DNA of 64,000 nt from Chitinophagaceae bacterium (GTDB lineage Bacteria > Bacteroidota > Bacteroidia > Chitinophagales > Chitinophagaceae): NCBI GenBank assembly GCA_023957125.1, contig JAMLHL010000008.1, forward strand, positions 124,001 through 188,000, in the 5' to 3' direction. The number at the start of each line of letters is the position of its first letter. The first letter of the stretch is position 1. Below are positions 17,227-25,419 of this stretch, piece after piece. The translations under genes and the position numbers were made by a program. Below the pieces are notes generated by a model that was given only the letters and a program-made list of their open reading frames with translations, was not told the origin of the DNA and searched no databases.

Positions 17227-18135
17227 ATGGCACATAAAACCTGTATCGTTGTGGTAGGTCCTACCGCTGTTGGTAAAACCCGTCTTTCCCTGGCGTTGGC
17301 CGGCTGTTTTAATACCGATATTATTTCTGCCGATTCGCGTCAATGTTACACCGAATTGAATATTGGGGTAGCTAAGCCCGATATCCGGGATTTGACCAGG
17401 ATAAAGCATTATTTCATCAACTCTCATTCTGTCCGGGAAGAAGTAAATGCTGCAGTATTTGAGCAGTATGCGCTGGCAGCGGCAGAACAGATCTTCGTGG
17501 AAAAAGATTATGCTATTGTGGTGGGTGGAACCGGGCTGTATATAAAAGCTTTTTGTGAAGGGCTGGACGAAGTGCCCCCGATAGACGAGAGCATACGTCA
17601 ATCCCTGCGGGAAGGATATGTTACTAACGGTATTGCCTGGTTGCAGGAAATAGCGAAAAACAGCGATCCGCTGTTTTATGAAAGCGGGGAAATACATAAC
17701 CCTCACCGGGTATTACGTGCCCTGGAAGTGAAATTGTCCACAGGCACATCTATTATGGAATTGCATACTTCGGCCGTTAAAAATCGTCCTTTCAGGATCA
17801 TCAGCGTGGGACTTGAATTGCCCAGGGAAATTCTTTATGACCAGATCAACAGGAGGGTGGATGATATGATGAGCGCGGGATTGCGGGAGGAGGTGACCAA
17901 ACTCCGGGCGTTCCGTGACAGTACGGCGTTGCAAACGGTGGGTTACAGGGAATTGTTTGAGCATATAGATGGGAAAATAAGTGTTGAAGAAGCCGTAACC
18001 CGCATAAAAACCAATACCAGGCGTTATGCAAAGAGACAGTTGACCTGGTTTAAGAGAGATCCGCATATACGGTGGTTTGCTCCGCACGAAAGTCAGCAGA
18101 TCATTGACTATATCAGGCAAACAACAGCATTTTAA
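17227..18135 (+). CDS. miaA: tRNA dimethylallyltransferase MiaA
   Basis: 302 residues from the ATG at 17227; an upstream GTG at 17200 adds nine residues without conservation. MiaA prenylates A37 of tRNAs reading U-starting codons. The P-loop is GPTAVGKTRLS (Gly11-Lys17), followed by ISADSRQCY, the substrate motif GGTGLYIKAFCEGL, and the C-terminal QTVGYRE and TRRYAKRQLTWFKRD motifs. All key elements are present. It starts 59 bases after the pRiA4b-like gene. Confidence 0.96.
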   Translation: MAHKTCIVVVGPTAVGKTRLSLALAGCFNTDIISADSRQCYTELNIGVAKPDIRDLTRIKHYFINSHSVREEVNAAVFEQYALAAAEQIFVEKDYAIVVGGTGLYIKAFCEGLDEVPPIDESIRQSLREGYVTNGIAWLQEIAKNSDPLFYESGEIHNPHRVLRALEVKLSTGTSIMELHTSAVKNRPFRIISVGLELPREILYDQINRRVDDMMSAGLREEVTKLRAFRDSTALQTVGYRELFEHIDGKISVEEAVTRIKTNTRRYAKRQLTWFKRDPHIRWFAPHESQQIIDYIRQTTAF

Positions 18136-18175
18136 AAGCCTTCAGTATTGTAAAATAGAAGGGCGAAGATACAGC

Positions 18176-18282
18176 GCCGGGTGCAGCCCAAATGTGACGT
18201 TCCGGTCGGTGCGACACCGACCGGTAGTGAGTTCTACAGGCGGGTGGACACCCGCCTGCGAAATTTGGGCTGTATCCACAGC
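18176..18282. repeat. Three-armed palindromic (REP-like) element
   Basis: The outer arms CAGCCCAAAT (18184-18193) and ATTTGGGCTG (18263-18272) enclose two perfect 10-base hairpins. They are CCGGTCGGTG/CACCGACCGG (18202-18224, 3-base loop) and CAGGCGGGTG/CACCCGCCTG (18237-18258, 2-base loop). GCGC ends extend the outer stem. It folds as a three-way junction. It fills most of the gap between miaA and the kinase gene. Confidence 0.7.
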
Positions 18283-18319
18283 GCTTCGGTTTGTTCTGAT
18301 CCTTATCTTTAATCGTTAA

Positions 18320-19780
18320 ATGACCGCAATGGAAGATGTTATCAGGGAAGTGGAGCAGTTTTTTGAACAATGGGCCGGGCAGCCGGCGAAGGAATTGTAC
18401 ACCCTCAAACAAGCGGGCAGTAACCGTCAGTATTTCAGAGCACTGACCCCGGGTAAGTCGTTTATCGTTACTTATAACCCTAATAACGTACCCGAGAATA
18501 ATGCGTTCATTGCATTTGCCAGGCATTTTTATGAAAAACAGCTGGCTGTTCCCGAGATCCTGTATGCGGACAACGCCAAAACCCGGTATGTGCAAACTGA
18601 TTTTGGCGATGTTTCTTTGTTTGATATCATCAAAGAAGAAGGCTATAGCCAAAGGGTGAAGGAGCTTTATAAAAAGACGTTTTCGGCATTGGCTCAACTG
18701 CAGATAGCCGGGGGAGAGGGACTGGATTACAACAATTGCATCGCCACCAGGTCGTTCGACAAGCAGGCCATTTATTCCGACCTTTTGTATTTTCTCTATT
18801 ATTTTGTTAGAGCTCTGGATCTGCCTTACGACAAAAATCTGTTGCTTAATGATTTTGAATTGCTGAGTAGTTACCTGATGCAGGAGGAAGCGAGGTATTT
18901 CATGCATCGTGATTGTCAGAGCCGCAACGTAATGGTGAAGGAGGATGCAGTGTATTTTATAGATTTTCAGGGAGGGATGCAGGGCGCCCTGCAATACGAT
19001 GCTGCATCTATGCTGTGGCAGGCCCGGGCAGCCTTACCGCATGAATGGAAGGATGAACTGGTGTTGTATTATTTTGAACAGGCAAACGATCAGTTGGGCA
19101 ACCGGCTCAATAAAGAAGATTTTCTCAACAGTTATGATGGCTTCGTGTTGATCCGGATGTTGCAAACTTTGGGCGCCTATGGTTTCCGGGGGCTGTTTGA
19201 ACGCAAACAGCATTTTATTGCCAGCATTCCCTACGCGTTGAAACAACTGCGCTGGTTTCTTGAAAACAAGAGGATCCCTATTCGCCTGCCTGAATTACAG
19301 AAAGTGTTATGGCATATTGTGGATGACGAAATCATCGCGCGCTACGAAACGGTGAAAGCTACCGGGCGATCGCCGCTGGTAGTGCATATCAATAGTTTTT
19401 CCTACCGGAATGGCATACCCGGGAATGAAGATGACAACGGGGGGGGATTTGTATTTGATTGCAGGGGTATCTTCAACCCGGGGCGGTTTGAGGAGTTTAA
19501 GAAACTGACAGGCCGGGATAAGGAAGTGCAGGAGTTTTTATTGCACAAAAGTGAAATGCCCTCTTTTTTACAGTATGTGTTTGGGATGGTGGATATTTCG
19601 GTAAGTGATTATCTTAAGCGTGATTTTCAAAATTTGACAGTGAACTTCGGCTGTACCGGGGGACAGCACCGGAGTGTATTTGCCGCCGATCGCCTGGCTG
19701 ATCACCTGCAGGAAAAATTTGGCGTTAAGGTGGATCTTCATCATTTGGTACAGGAAGCAAAGGATTGGAAGAATGAATAA
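18320..19780 (+). CDS. AmgK-like sugar kinase fused to a RapZ C-terminal domain
   Basis: 486 residues. Residues 1 to about 345 form an aminoglycoside-phosphotransferase-type kinase: catalytic loop HRDCQSRN (His196, Asp198, Asn203) and metal motif YFIDFQGG (Asp215). Its closest functional analogue is AmgK, which phosphorylates N-acetylmuramate/N-acetylglucosamine at C1 in cell-wall recycling. Residues about 350-486 match the RapZ C-terminal domain (VHINSFSYRNGIP, FVFDCRGIFNPG, NFGCTGGQHRSVFAADRLAD), which in E. coli senses glucosamine-6-phosphate. The next gene, 2 bases downstream, is a MurU-like nucleotidyltransferase, supporting an AmgK/MurU pair. Substrate specificity is inferred. Confidence 0.85.
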   Translation: MTAMEDVIREVEQFFEQWAGQPAKELYTLKQAGSNRQYFRALTPGKSFIVTYNPNNVPENNAFIAFARHFYEKQLAVPEILYADNAKTRYVQTDFGDVSLFDIIKEEGYSQRVKELYKKTFSALAQLQIAGGEGLDYNNCIATRSFDKQAIYSDLLYFLYYFVRALDLPYDKNLLLNDFELLSSYLMQEEARYFMHRDCQSRNVMVKEDAVYFIDFQGGMQGALQYDAASMLWQARAALPHEWKDELVLYYFEQANDQLGNRLNKEDFLNSYDGFVLIRMLQTLGAYGFRGLFERKQHFIASIPYALKQLRWFLENKRIPIRLPELQKVLWHIVDDEIIARYETVKATGRSPLVVHINSFSYRNGIPGNEDDNGGGFVFDCRGIFNPGRFEEFKKLTGRDKEVQEFLLHKSEMPSFLQYVFGMVDISVSDYLKRDFQNLTVNFGCTGGQHRSVFAADRLADHLQEKFGVKVDLHHLVQEAKDWKNE

Positions 19781-19782
19781 TT

Positions 19783-20541
19783 ATGCACAACATAGATGAA
19801 CATACCGGAGGGGAAATCGTGTTAAGTACGGCGATGATTTTTGCTGCCGGATGGGGTACCAGGCTGAAGCCCTGGACCGATGATCATCCGAAGGCTTTAT
19901 TGCCGGTAAATGGCAGGCCTTTACTGCAACGAAATATTGAATACCTCAAGGGATTCGGGGTCGTTAATATTATTATAAACGTCCATCACTTTGCCGGGCA
20001 GATCATTGATTTCATAAAAGCCAATGAACAGTTTGGTTGCAATGTTCAAATCTCTCATGAAACAGAAGAACCTTTAGAAACCGGCGGGGGCTTAAAAAAG
20101 GCCGCCTGGTTTTTACGGGATGCAAATCCTTTTTTGGTGATGAATGCCGACATTCTCACCGACCTGGATATTCCTGCCATGTTAGCCTTTCATCAGCAGC
20201 GGCAGCCCCTGGTTACGCTGGCGGTAAGCGACAGGAGGTCTTCCCGTTCTTTTCTGTTCACCCGCCGGCAGCAGTTGTGCGGTTGGCGCAATAACAGTAC
20301 CGGGCAGGAACGGATATCCGTTCCGGGTGAGGATTGTATGCCTAAGGCCTTTAGTGGTATCCATATCGTTGATCCGGCAATTTTTCCCCTGATAAAAGAA
20401 GAAGGCAAATTCTCCCTGGTAGATCTGTATCTGCGGCTTTCGGCCCAATATCCTGTTTTGGGTTATGATCATTCCGGCGATTGCCTGATTGATGTAGGCA
20501 AGCCCGAAGCCGTTGAGGAGGCAGAGAAATATTTTCCGTAA
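19783..20541 (+). CDS. MurU-like sugar-1-phosphate nucleotidyltransferase
   Basis: 252 residues. The nucleotidyltransferase signature is MIFAAGWGTRLKPWTDDHPKA with PVNGRPLLQRNIEYL, and the metal-binding VMNADIL motif is near residue 125. MurU makes UDP-N-acetylmuramate from N-acetylmuramate-1-phosphate, bypassing fosfomycin-sensitive MurA. The family also includes mannose-1-phosphate guanylyltransferases. The position directly after an AmgK-like kinase favours the MurU role. The 16 residues before the motif are not conserved; a later start is possible. Confidence 0.78.
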   Translation: MHNIDEHTGGEIVLSTAMIFAAGWGTRLKPWTDDHPKALLPVNGRPLLQRNIEYLKGFGVVNIIINVHHFAGQIIDFIKANEQFGCNVQISHETEEPLETGGGLKKAAWFLRDANPFLVMNADILTDLDIPAMLAFHQQRQPLVTLAVSDRRSSRSFLFTRRQQLCGWRNNSTGQERISVPGEDCMPKAFSGIHIVDPAIFPLIKEEGKFSLVDLYLRLSAQYPVLGYDHSGDCLIDVGKPEAVEEAEKYFP

Positions 20542-20789
20542 CATCATTTACCTGTCTCTTACAACATGAATTATTTCCACAATTGCACCCGGGATGTTTT
20601 CTGAAAATATTTTCCGGGTTGGACAGTAAGAAATGGGCGTACCGGTTGCCTGTCTGTAACATTAAATATCGGTAAGCTCAGGCTTAAAGAATACAATAAG
20701 GCAGCCTTCAAAAAGAGAGGGCCACAAATGGGGCATTAAATCGTCCGATTCATGCCCATTCAGCGTATCAACGGGCCGAGTAACCCAGT

Positions 20790-20850
20790 GCCGCCTGATT
20801 CCTTATTATAGTGCTCATCTGCGGTTATATAGGCATTCAGACTATTATCC
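20790..20850. repeat. Diverged copy of the AbiE operator region (copy 3)
   Basis: CTCATCTGCGGTTATATAGGCATTCAGACTATTATC aligns with the copy at 21143-21205 over about 60 bases and with the left arm of the intact palindrome at 23224. The right arm is eroded. No open gene adjoins it. Confidence 0.5.
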
Positions 20851-21142
20851 CAAAAAATCTGAAAATTCTACCCATTTTGGCTACATCAGACAGAAAGAAA
20901 ATAGACACAAGACGGTTTGATTAAAAAATGGGAAGCAAATATTCTTGCTTATTTAAAATCGCCCCAAACGAGAGACAAAGAATTTTGATTACAAAAAAAC
21001 GAGAAGCAAAAGTATTTGGCTACAATATTCTATACGAAACCAAAGGCAATCGTCTGCCGGTGTATTCCCGATGCTAATTTCAGCAAAACAAATCGTTGTA
21101 CTTCCACCTCCTTAATCTCCTATTTCATTACCGCCGGAAGGC

Positions 21143-21205
21143 TTATTTATAGTTCTCATTTGCGGTTATATACGCATTCCGACTATTATCGCAGGCGAAA
21201 ACTTA
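21143..21205. repeat. Diverged copy of the AbiE operator region (copy 2)
   Basis: TTATTTATAG...TGCGGTTATATACGC...TATTATCGCAGGCG, ending AAAACTTAG, follows the intact operator at 23213-23272 in order and spacing, but the palindrome is broken in the middle. It lies upstream of nothing recognisable. Confidence 0.55.
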
Positions 21206-21627
21206 GGGATGAGGTTCTTTTCCGGTTGCTGAGAGGATAAACCCTGACAAATGATTGGTGGTTTTCAAGCTTTCGGTCAATGCCCCATTCGGCTCACCGA
21301 TAGGCAGCCAAAATGCAGCGTGGGAGTAAACCCAAATTTTGCCAAAAAATACGATCCGCAGGTTGGCGGATGGAGATTTTTTGAAGCAAACTCCGTCTCA
21401 ATTTGGGTTTGCCGTGGGTGGCCCTACCTTTGCCGTACGGGGAGCCGAATGGAAAGAATTTCCTAAAGTTCGATCCCGTTGAAAGCACACTAAAATGGTG
21501 GGGAGAACGGCTCTGCGCAAGGAGAAATGAGGGTAATGATATCCCAGCCTTACCAGATACAGCAAAGCAGGTATCTTCACACGGGAGTCTTCGTTAAAAG
21601 CCATTATGCTTTCCTTTTTAGGTTAAT

Positions 21628-22406
21628 TTAAATCTTTTCCAGCAATTCTTTTTTTACAAACTCATAGGCTTCTCCGGCATCATAGTGAAGCCCGGCACGC
21701 AATAGTCCCCGGGTATCTCCCAGAAAATCTTTATCTGTCATTTTTCTTTCCAAATTATCTAAATATTCCGTTTGAGACACGCTGTTACCTTCTTCATGCA
21801 TATAATGTTTCCAGGCAGCGACAATTTTATCTGTGTCTGCATTGGCTTTCGTAATAGCATAATGAAGATCGAACAAATCCCTCCCTTTTCGCCTTTGGTA
21901 TAATGCCCTCATTTTTGTGCCGAGTAATTCCGTTAAGTCATAAGTGAAAATTTGTGCGGCGCCGCTAAACCATTCCGATTCCATGGATAAGTCAACCGTA
22001 TGAAGACCATATAGAGTAAAATGTTCCCGGCAGTTTACCTCAATTTTCAGCTTAGCAGGGATGGCTGTTTCTGATTCAAAACGATAAACTAAAGTATTAT
22101 TATGCCGTTTTTGTTTTATCACCGGACGACCCAGAAAATCCAATCGCTCTCTGATTTTATCTATTACCGGGCCAAAAGGTTCCGCAGAAATTTGTACCAG
22201 GTCTATGTCTTCCGAATAGCGCGCTGCAGGGGGAAGAAATATCTTGTGTAAAGCTGTCCCGCCACGAAAAGCTAACTTGTTCCTTAAAATGGATCGGAAT
22301 AAATTTCCATTAAGGCTCGTTCAATTATCAGATCCTGTTCTACCTGGGTATCTTCCTGCCAGGGCGCGTTTTTTTGCCATGCTGTTATAAACGCTTTTGG
22401 AATCAT
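21628..22406 (-). pseudogene. AbiEii nucleotidyltransferase toxin, single-base frameshift
   Basis: This reads as an AbiEii/AbiGii toxin of about 259 residues if one base is restored. The ATG at 22406 opens MIPKAFITAWQKNAPWQ and runs to EIYSDPF followed by a stop. The other frame continues with LRNKLAFRGGTALHK and RYSEDIDL, the nucleotidyltransferase GG...DxD motif, then DFLGRPV and the C-terminal LLGTKMRALYQRRKGRDLFDLHYA. The break is a run of four A (22286-22289 on the + strand) where five would restore the frame. It is either a true mutation, phase variation or a sequencing error. It overlaps abiEi by ATGA. Confidence 0.85.
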
Positions 22407-23212
22407 AAGTCTGTCTCGATTTCAATGTTAGGTATAATTCGCCACCGGTTGCCCGAAATCATATTCTGTGGTCTTTCTTTCTGCGGTCTTAAAAGGGCAG
22501 GAAAATAATTGACAGTTTGCAGCCAATCGGCCAAAGGATCGCTCAATTCCTGTTGGTGCAATACTTCTTCTAATAGAAAACCCAGCCGTTGTACAGTTGT
22601 GATCTGTTGAAATCTTTGAGCGGCATGTGCCAGTTTCCGTCCGTCCATATTTTCGCTCAATTCCTCCAACACCGTGGCAATCCTGTTGAATCCGCCTACC
22701 TGATCAAAATAAAAAACCATATCAAGGGCTGTAAGTTCCGGGGTGGAAATTTTGATAAAACCAGTCTCCACTTTTCGCTCAACAATGTCTTCTTTAGCCC
22801 ATTCTTTCTTTACATAAAAGTTCAAATGAAGATTAGATTTGCTGATATTTCGCATAGTGGGTTTACTGGTAATCACAGAAAAATCCTGTGGCTGCTGATG
22901 CGCTGCACCGTAAAACATCGCTGCATTGAGCAGGCCCACATAATAGTCCCGCTGAAGAAATTCCATCAGGTCGGCTATGAATAAAGAAGGCGGGAGTATC
23001 CCCCGGCTGCTATACTCGGGGGTTACTATAACATAGAACCCTTTTCTCACGGAAACAACCTCCTTTTTTTTACTCAATCTTTGCAGCGCCTGTATAATGG
23101 CCTTTTCAGATTTGCCGAATCTTGCAGACAATTCAGCCAAGGAAAAAGTATATTTTCCATTAGATCGTTGTTCACTGATAAAGTCTTCTATATAACCGTA
23201 TTGATCTGCCAT
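22403..23212 (-). CDS. AbiEi antitoxin / repressor of a type IV toxin-antitoxin system
   Basis: 269 residues. The N-terminal winged helix-turn-helix (about 1-65, YTFSLAELSARFGKSEKAIIQALQRL and SVRKGFYVI) is followed by the AbiEi C-terminal antitoxin domain (FIADLMEFLQRDYYVGLLNAAMFYGAAHQQPQDFSVIT). AbiEi proteins repress their own operon by binding an inverted repeat and counter the AbiEii nucleotidyltransferase; the systems can abort phage infection. The gene is intact and starts 12 bases from an extreme palindrome (23224-23262), its likely operator. Downstream abiEii is frameshifted. Confidence 0.88.
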   Translation of the reverse strand: MADQYGYIEDFISEQRSNGKYTFSLAELSARFGKSEKAIIQALQRLSKKKEVVSVRKGFYVIVTPEYSSRGILPPSLFIADLMEFLQRDYYVGLLNAAMFYGAAHQQPQDFSVITSKPTMRNISKSNLHLNFYVKKEWAKEDIVERKVETGFIKISTPELTALDMVFYFDQVGGFNRIATVLEELSENMDGRKLAHAAQRFQQITTVQRLGFLLEEVLHQQELSDPLADWLQTVNYFPALLRPQKERPQNMISGNRWRIIPNIEIETDL

Positions 23213-23223
23213 TTATAGCTGTT

Positions 23224-23262
23224 GTCTGCGATTATATACGAAAATCGTATATAATCGCAGAC
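23224..23262. promoter_or_regulatory. 39-base perfect palindrome, probable AbiEi operator
   Basis: Perfect 18-base arms GTCTGCGATTATATACGA and TCGTATATAATCGCAGAC flank an AAA centre. It sits directly upstream of the abiEi start. AbiEi homologues are known to bind inverted repeats in this position, so an autoregulatory operator is the simplest reading. Confidence 0.8.
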
Positions 23263-23979
23263 GTAAACTTAGCAATTGCGGTTGTTAATCACAAGTGTTC
23301 AGGCAAATAAATTTGGCTGGTGGCTTATTAAGCCCCGAAAAGGCGAGTTCAGAGCTGAGATCCGTTGGACGACAACTGTACTGGTTTTGGAGATATCTCA
23401 CGACAGTACCTTGTCCGGTTTTTGGTAAATAAGCTGGACATTTTGCCTGATAATTGCTTCTTTTGACAATGGGTAATTTAAAACTTTTGCCCTGCCTTTC
23501 TTGGTCATTCCAATTTAAAAATCTCTCCCAAAGGCCGAGTTTCGAGCGCCTTTGGGATCTTGCCCGCGATCCTCAGAATCAGGGCAGAACCCGTTTGTTA
23601 CACAAACGTACATCTTGCTCCCTGCGCTCAGGAGCAGGACTACCTTAAAAAATTCTTTCAGCTCCGGATAAAACCCTCTTTCAAATGGGGATATCTGGAA
23701 GCAATTTTTATTATAAAACTAATGGTAGAAAGCGTTCCATTTTCTAAAGAACAACCTGGGAAAATCAAATGGTTAAAGGCGACATGCGTTTCGTTTCCTG
23801 CATAAACAAAATGGAACGAAACGTGGAGTAGAATCGGGCAGCTCCGAAACATTATTTCCGATATTACTTGAACGTTTTTGTGCCAATTTATTTCCCCACG
23901 AGTGTGAGTTCCTTTCAGTTACAAAAATTGTTCTTAAAGGGGATCATATTTTCCATTTCATCCGCGATGATAGCTCTCT
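23263..23979. other. Non-coding or decayed island DNA between abiEi and the integrase remnant
   Basis: About 720 bases with only short overlapping reading frames and no recognisable domain. The segment 23560-23650 (CTTGCTCCCTGCGCTCAGGA nearby) contains small inverted repeats. I see no gene that I can support here. Confidence 0.5.
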
Positions 23980-24461
23980 TTAAAGACGTAATTTCTTCTT
24001 TCTTTTGTTCAATCTTCTTTCAACGCCGGACATATCCGCGCCTATTTTTTCCTCATCCACTTCCACATAAATTTGAGTGGTTGTTATTTTGGTATACCCC
24101 GGCATCTTGGAACCGGTTTCAATGGGAGCGCCGTTTTTCAGCGTAGCAGCCGTGGCAAAAGTATGCCGGGCGAAATGGAAGTTTATCTCCTTGCTGATGC
24201 CGCAAACAGCGCCGATGATTTTCAAATTCCTGTTAACTTTTTCAAGGTAGAGGTTAATCTGTTTGATTTCCGGCGTTGCCCCTTTGATCTTATCATCTCT
24301 GGCCAGCTATATATTTACCGGGATTCTTCGTTTCAAGGAGGTATCGGCATTTTTCCCGCTGATGGAAATGCGCAGATAAAGGGGCGCCGTTCCTTCTTTA
24401 GCTTTGTACTTCTTTACATAAAATGATACGCCGAGTGTTGGAGTTTATTGTGGCATGCCAT
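23980..24461 (-). pseudogene. Tyrosine recombinase (integrase) remnant with internal deletion
   Basis: On the minus strand an Arm-type N-terminal domain is readable (LGVSFYVKKYKAKEGTAPLY, then LRISISGKN and LKRRIPVNI). It is interrupted by a TAG at 24307-24309 where Trp is expected and by a frameshift near 24447. It continues as INLYLEKVNRNLK and then jumps straight into the catalytic C-terminus (NFHFARHTFATAATLKNGAP, TTTQIYVEVDEEKIG), which carries the HxxRHTFA box and the catalytic Tyr. About 200 residues of the middle are missing. It is a dead integrase of a Bacteroidota integrative element, lying 276 bases from the 3' end of tRNA-Pro. Confidence 0.8.
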
Positions 24462-24609
24462 CCCAGTTTTAAGGTTTGTTATTAATCTGTTTCAAAAAAA
24501 GCGCAAAGGGCACTCGACAGCATTAATTGAAACCAAATAAAATAAAATGGAACTAACATAATGACAATCATCAGGTTAATCCTTTTTTGTACCCCCGAAG
24601 GTAGGGCAT

Positions 24610-24634
24610 AAAAAGAGGCCACGAATAGGGCACT
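24610..24634. repeat. Short repeat shared with 20709-20737
   Basis: AAAAAGAGGCCACGAATAGG followed by GCAC resembles AAAAAGAGAGGGCCACAAAT followed by GGGGCAT at 20709-20737. The two copies lie at the two sides of the AbiE island, in the same orientation. Confidence 0.4.
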
Positions 24635-24678
24635 TTTTTTATGATTTTGGATGGTAAGGATTGACTTGTAAAAATTGA

Positions 24679-24712
24679 AAAAGCCGCTAAAATTAACGAT
24701 TTAGCGGCTTTT
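24679..24712 (-). terminator. Terminator downstream of tRNA-Pro
   Basis: A 13-base stem AAAAGCCGCTAAA (24679-24691) with TTTAGCGGCTTTT (24700-24712) and an 8-base loop. T tracts follow on both strands, so it could work in either direction. It lies 24 bases beyond the tRNA 3' end. Confidence 0.85.
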
Positions 24713-24736
24713 GGGTTTCTTTGAACCTCTTAAAAG

Positions 24737-24810
24737 TCGGGATGACTGGATTCGAACCAGCGGCCTCTTCGTCCCGAACGAAGCGCGCTACCGGGCTGCG
24801 CTACATCCCG
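24737..24810 (-). tRNA. tRNA-Pro (anticodon CGG)
   Basis: A complete cloverleaf on the minus strand, 74 bases: acceptor CGGGATG pairs with CATCCCG, D arm GCGCAGCCCGGTAGCGC, anticodon stem-loop CTTCG-TTCGGGA-CGAAG with anticodon CGG, T arm CTGGTTCGAATCCAG, discriminator A. CCA is not encoded. Its 3' end faces the decayed island with the integrase remnant, as expected for a tRNA used as an attachment site. Confidence 0.97.
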
Positions 24811-24883
24811 AAAATTTTTTCCTCCTTCATTTTGAACAGAATATCTCTTCTTTGCTTGAGATATCAAGCCCGAAAGGAGTGCA

Positions 24884-24891
24884 AATTTATA
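24884..24891 (-). promoter_or_regulatory. Possible -7 box for tRNA-Pro
   Basis: On the minus strand TAAATTTG fits TAnnTTTG and lies 73 bases upstream of the tRNA 5' end. No convincing -33 TTTG was seen. Confidence 0.35.
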
Positions 24892-25080
24892 GTTTTTGCC
24901 GAATTGGAAAAGAATTTATGAAAGAAGTGGAGAAAAAGAAGATAAGATACCGGACTAAAGAGACTGGAGCAATTTCAGGCAGCCGATTCCTCGAACCTGC
25001 TGCAGCTTCTTTATTCGAAACGATCTCCCGCAAAAAAGATAGATGGGAGAGAAAGCGATATTGAAGAAAAACGGTAAAAT

Positions 25081-25308
25081 TTAAACCGTTACCTTCTTTC
25101 TGTCTTTCAATTGCTCCCGGATCTCTTCTAAAAGCTCCGTTTGCCTTCTGCTTTCTACAGCCCTTCCATTTCTATCCCTGAGCCATGCTATCACTTTAAT
25201 AAATACCGTAAAGGCAAGTAAAGAAACAGTAAGTCCTGCTAATAGTATCAGCGTTATTGTAATCCAATCTCCGTCTCCGGGCATAGATATCAGCAAATTT
25301 GAAGTCAT
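25081..25308 (-). CDS. Small single-pass membrane protein
   Basis: 75 residues. One strongly hydrophobic segment (about 15-43, WITITLILLAGLTVSLLAFTV and onwards) is followed by a basic, charged helix (RRQTELLEEIREQLKDRKK), so an N-out/C-in single-pass topology with a short cytosolic coiled coil is likely. I do not recognise a family. It is kept because of its membrane segment, helical tail and complete frame; neighbours give no functional hint. Confidence 0.5.
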   Translation of the reverse strand: MTSNLLISMPGDGDWITITLILLAGLTVSLLAFTVFIKVIAWLRDRNGRAVESRRQTELLEEIREQLKDRKKVTV

Positions 25309-25419
25309 ATGATTCTATTTCGAGGTCTGATAATTAAAAATGATTTCACTAAGGTATAAAATGTTTTTATTATATACAAAGATAAATTATCAGGAAGATT
25401 TCTATTCCTGCAGCTCCAA

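Larger units (their letters stand above)
20542..21627. other. Gene-poor left arm of the decayed island
   Basis: About 1.1 kb in which I see no credible gene. It holds a GAGGGCCACAAATGGGGCATT motif (20709-20737) similar to one at 24610, two diverged copies of the AbiE operator (20790-20850 and 21143-21205), and short self-similar A-rich segments (GATTAAAAAATGGGAAGCAA, GATTACAAAAAAACGAGAAG) near 20920 and 20990. The base composition and many stops in all frames suggest decayed mobile DNA. Confidence 0.6.

Noticed and set aside
20542..24736. CRISPR array or cas genes in the island
   Set aside because: No regularly spaced direct repeats of 25-40 bases and no Cas-like protein were seen.
24711..25064. 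Open frames running through the tRNA-Pro gene
   Set aside because: They read across the tRNA in antisense; the tRNA cloverleaf explains the sequence.
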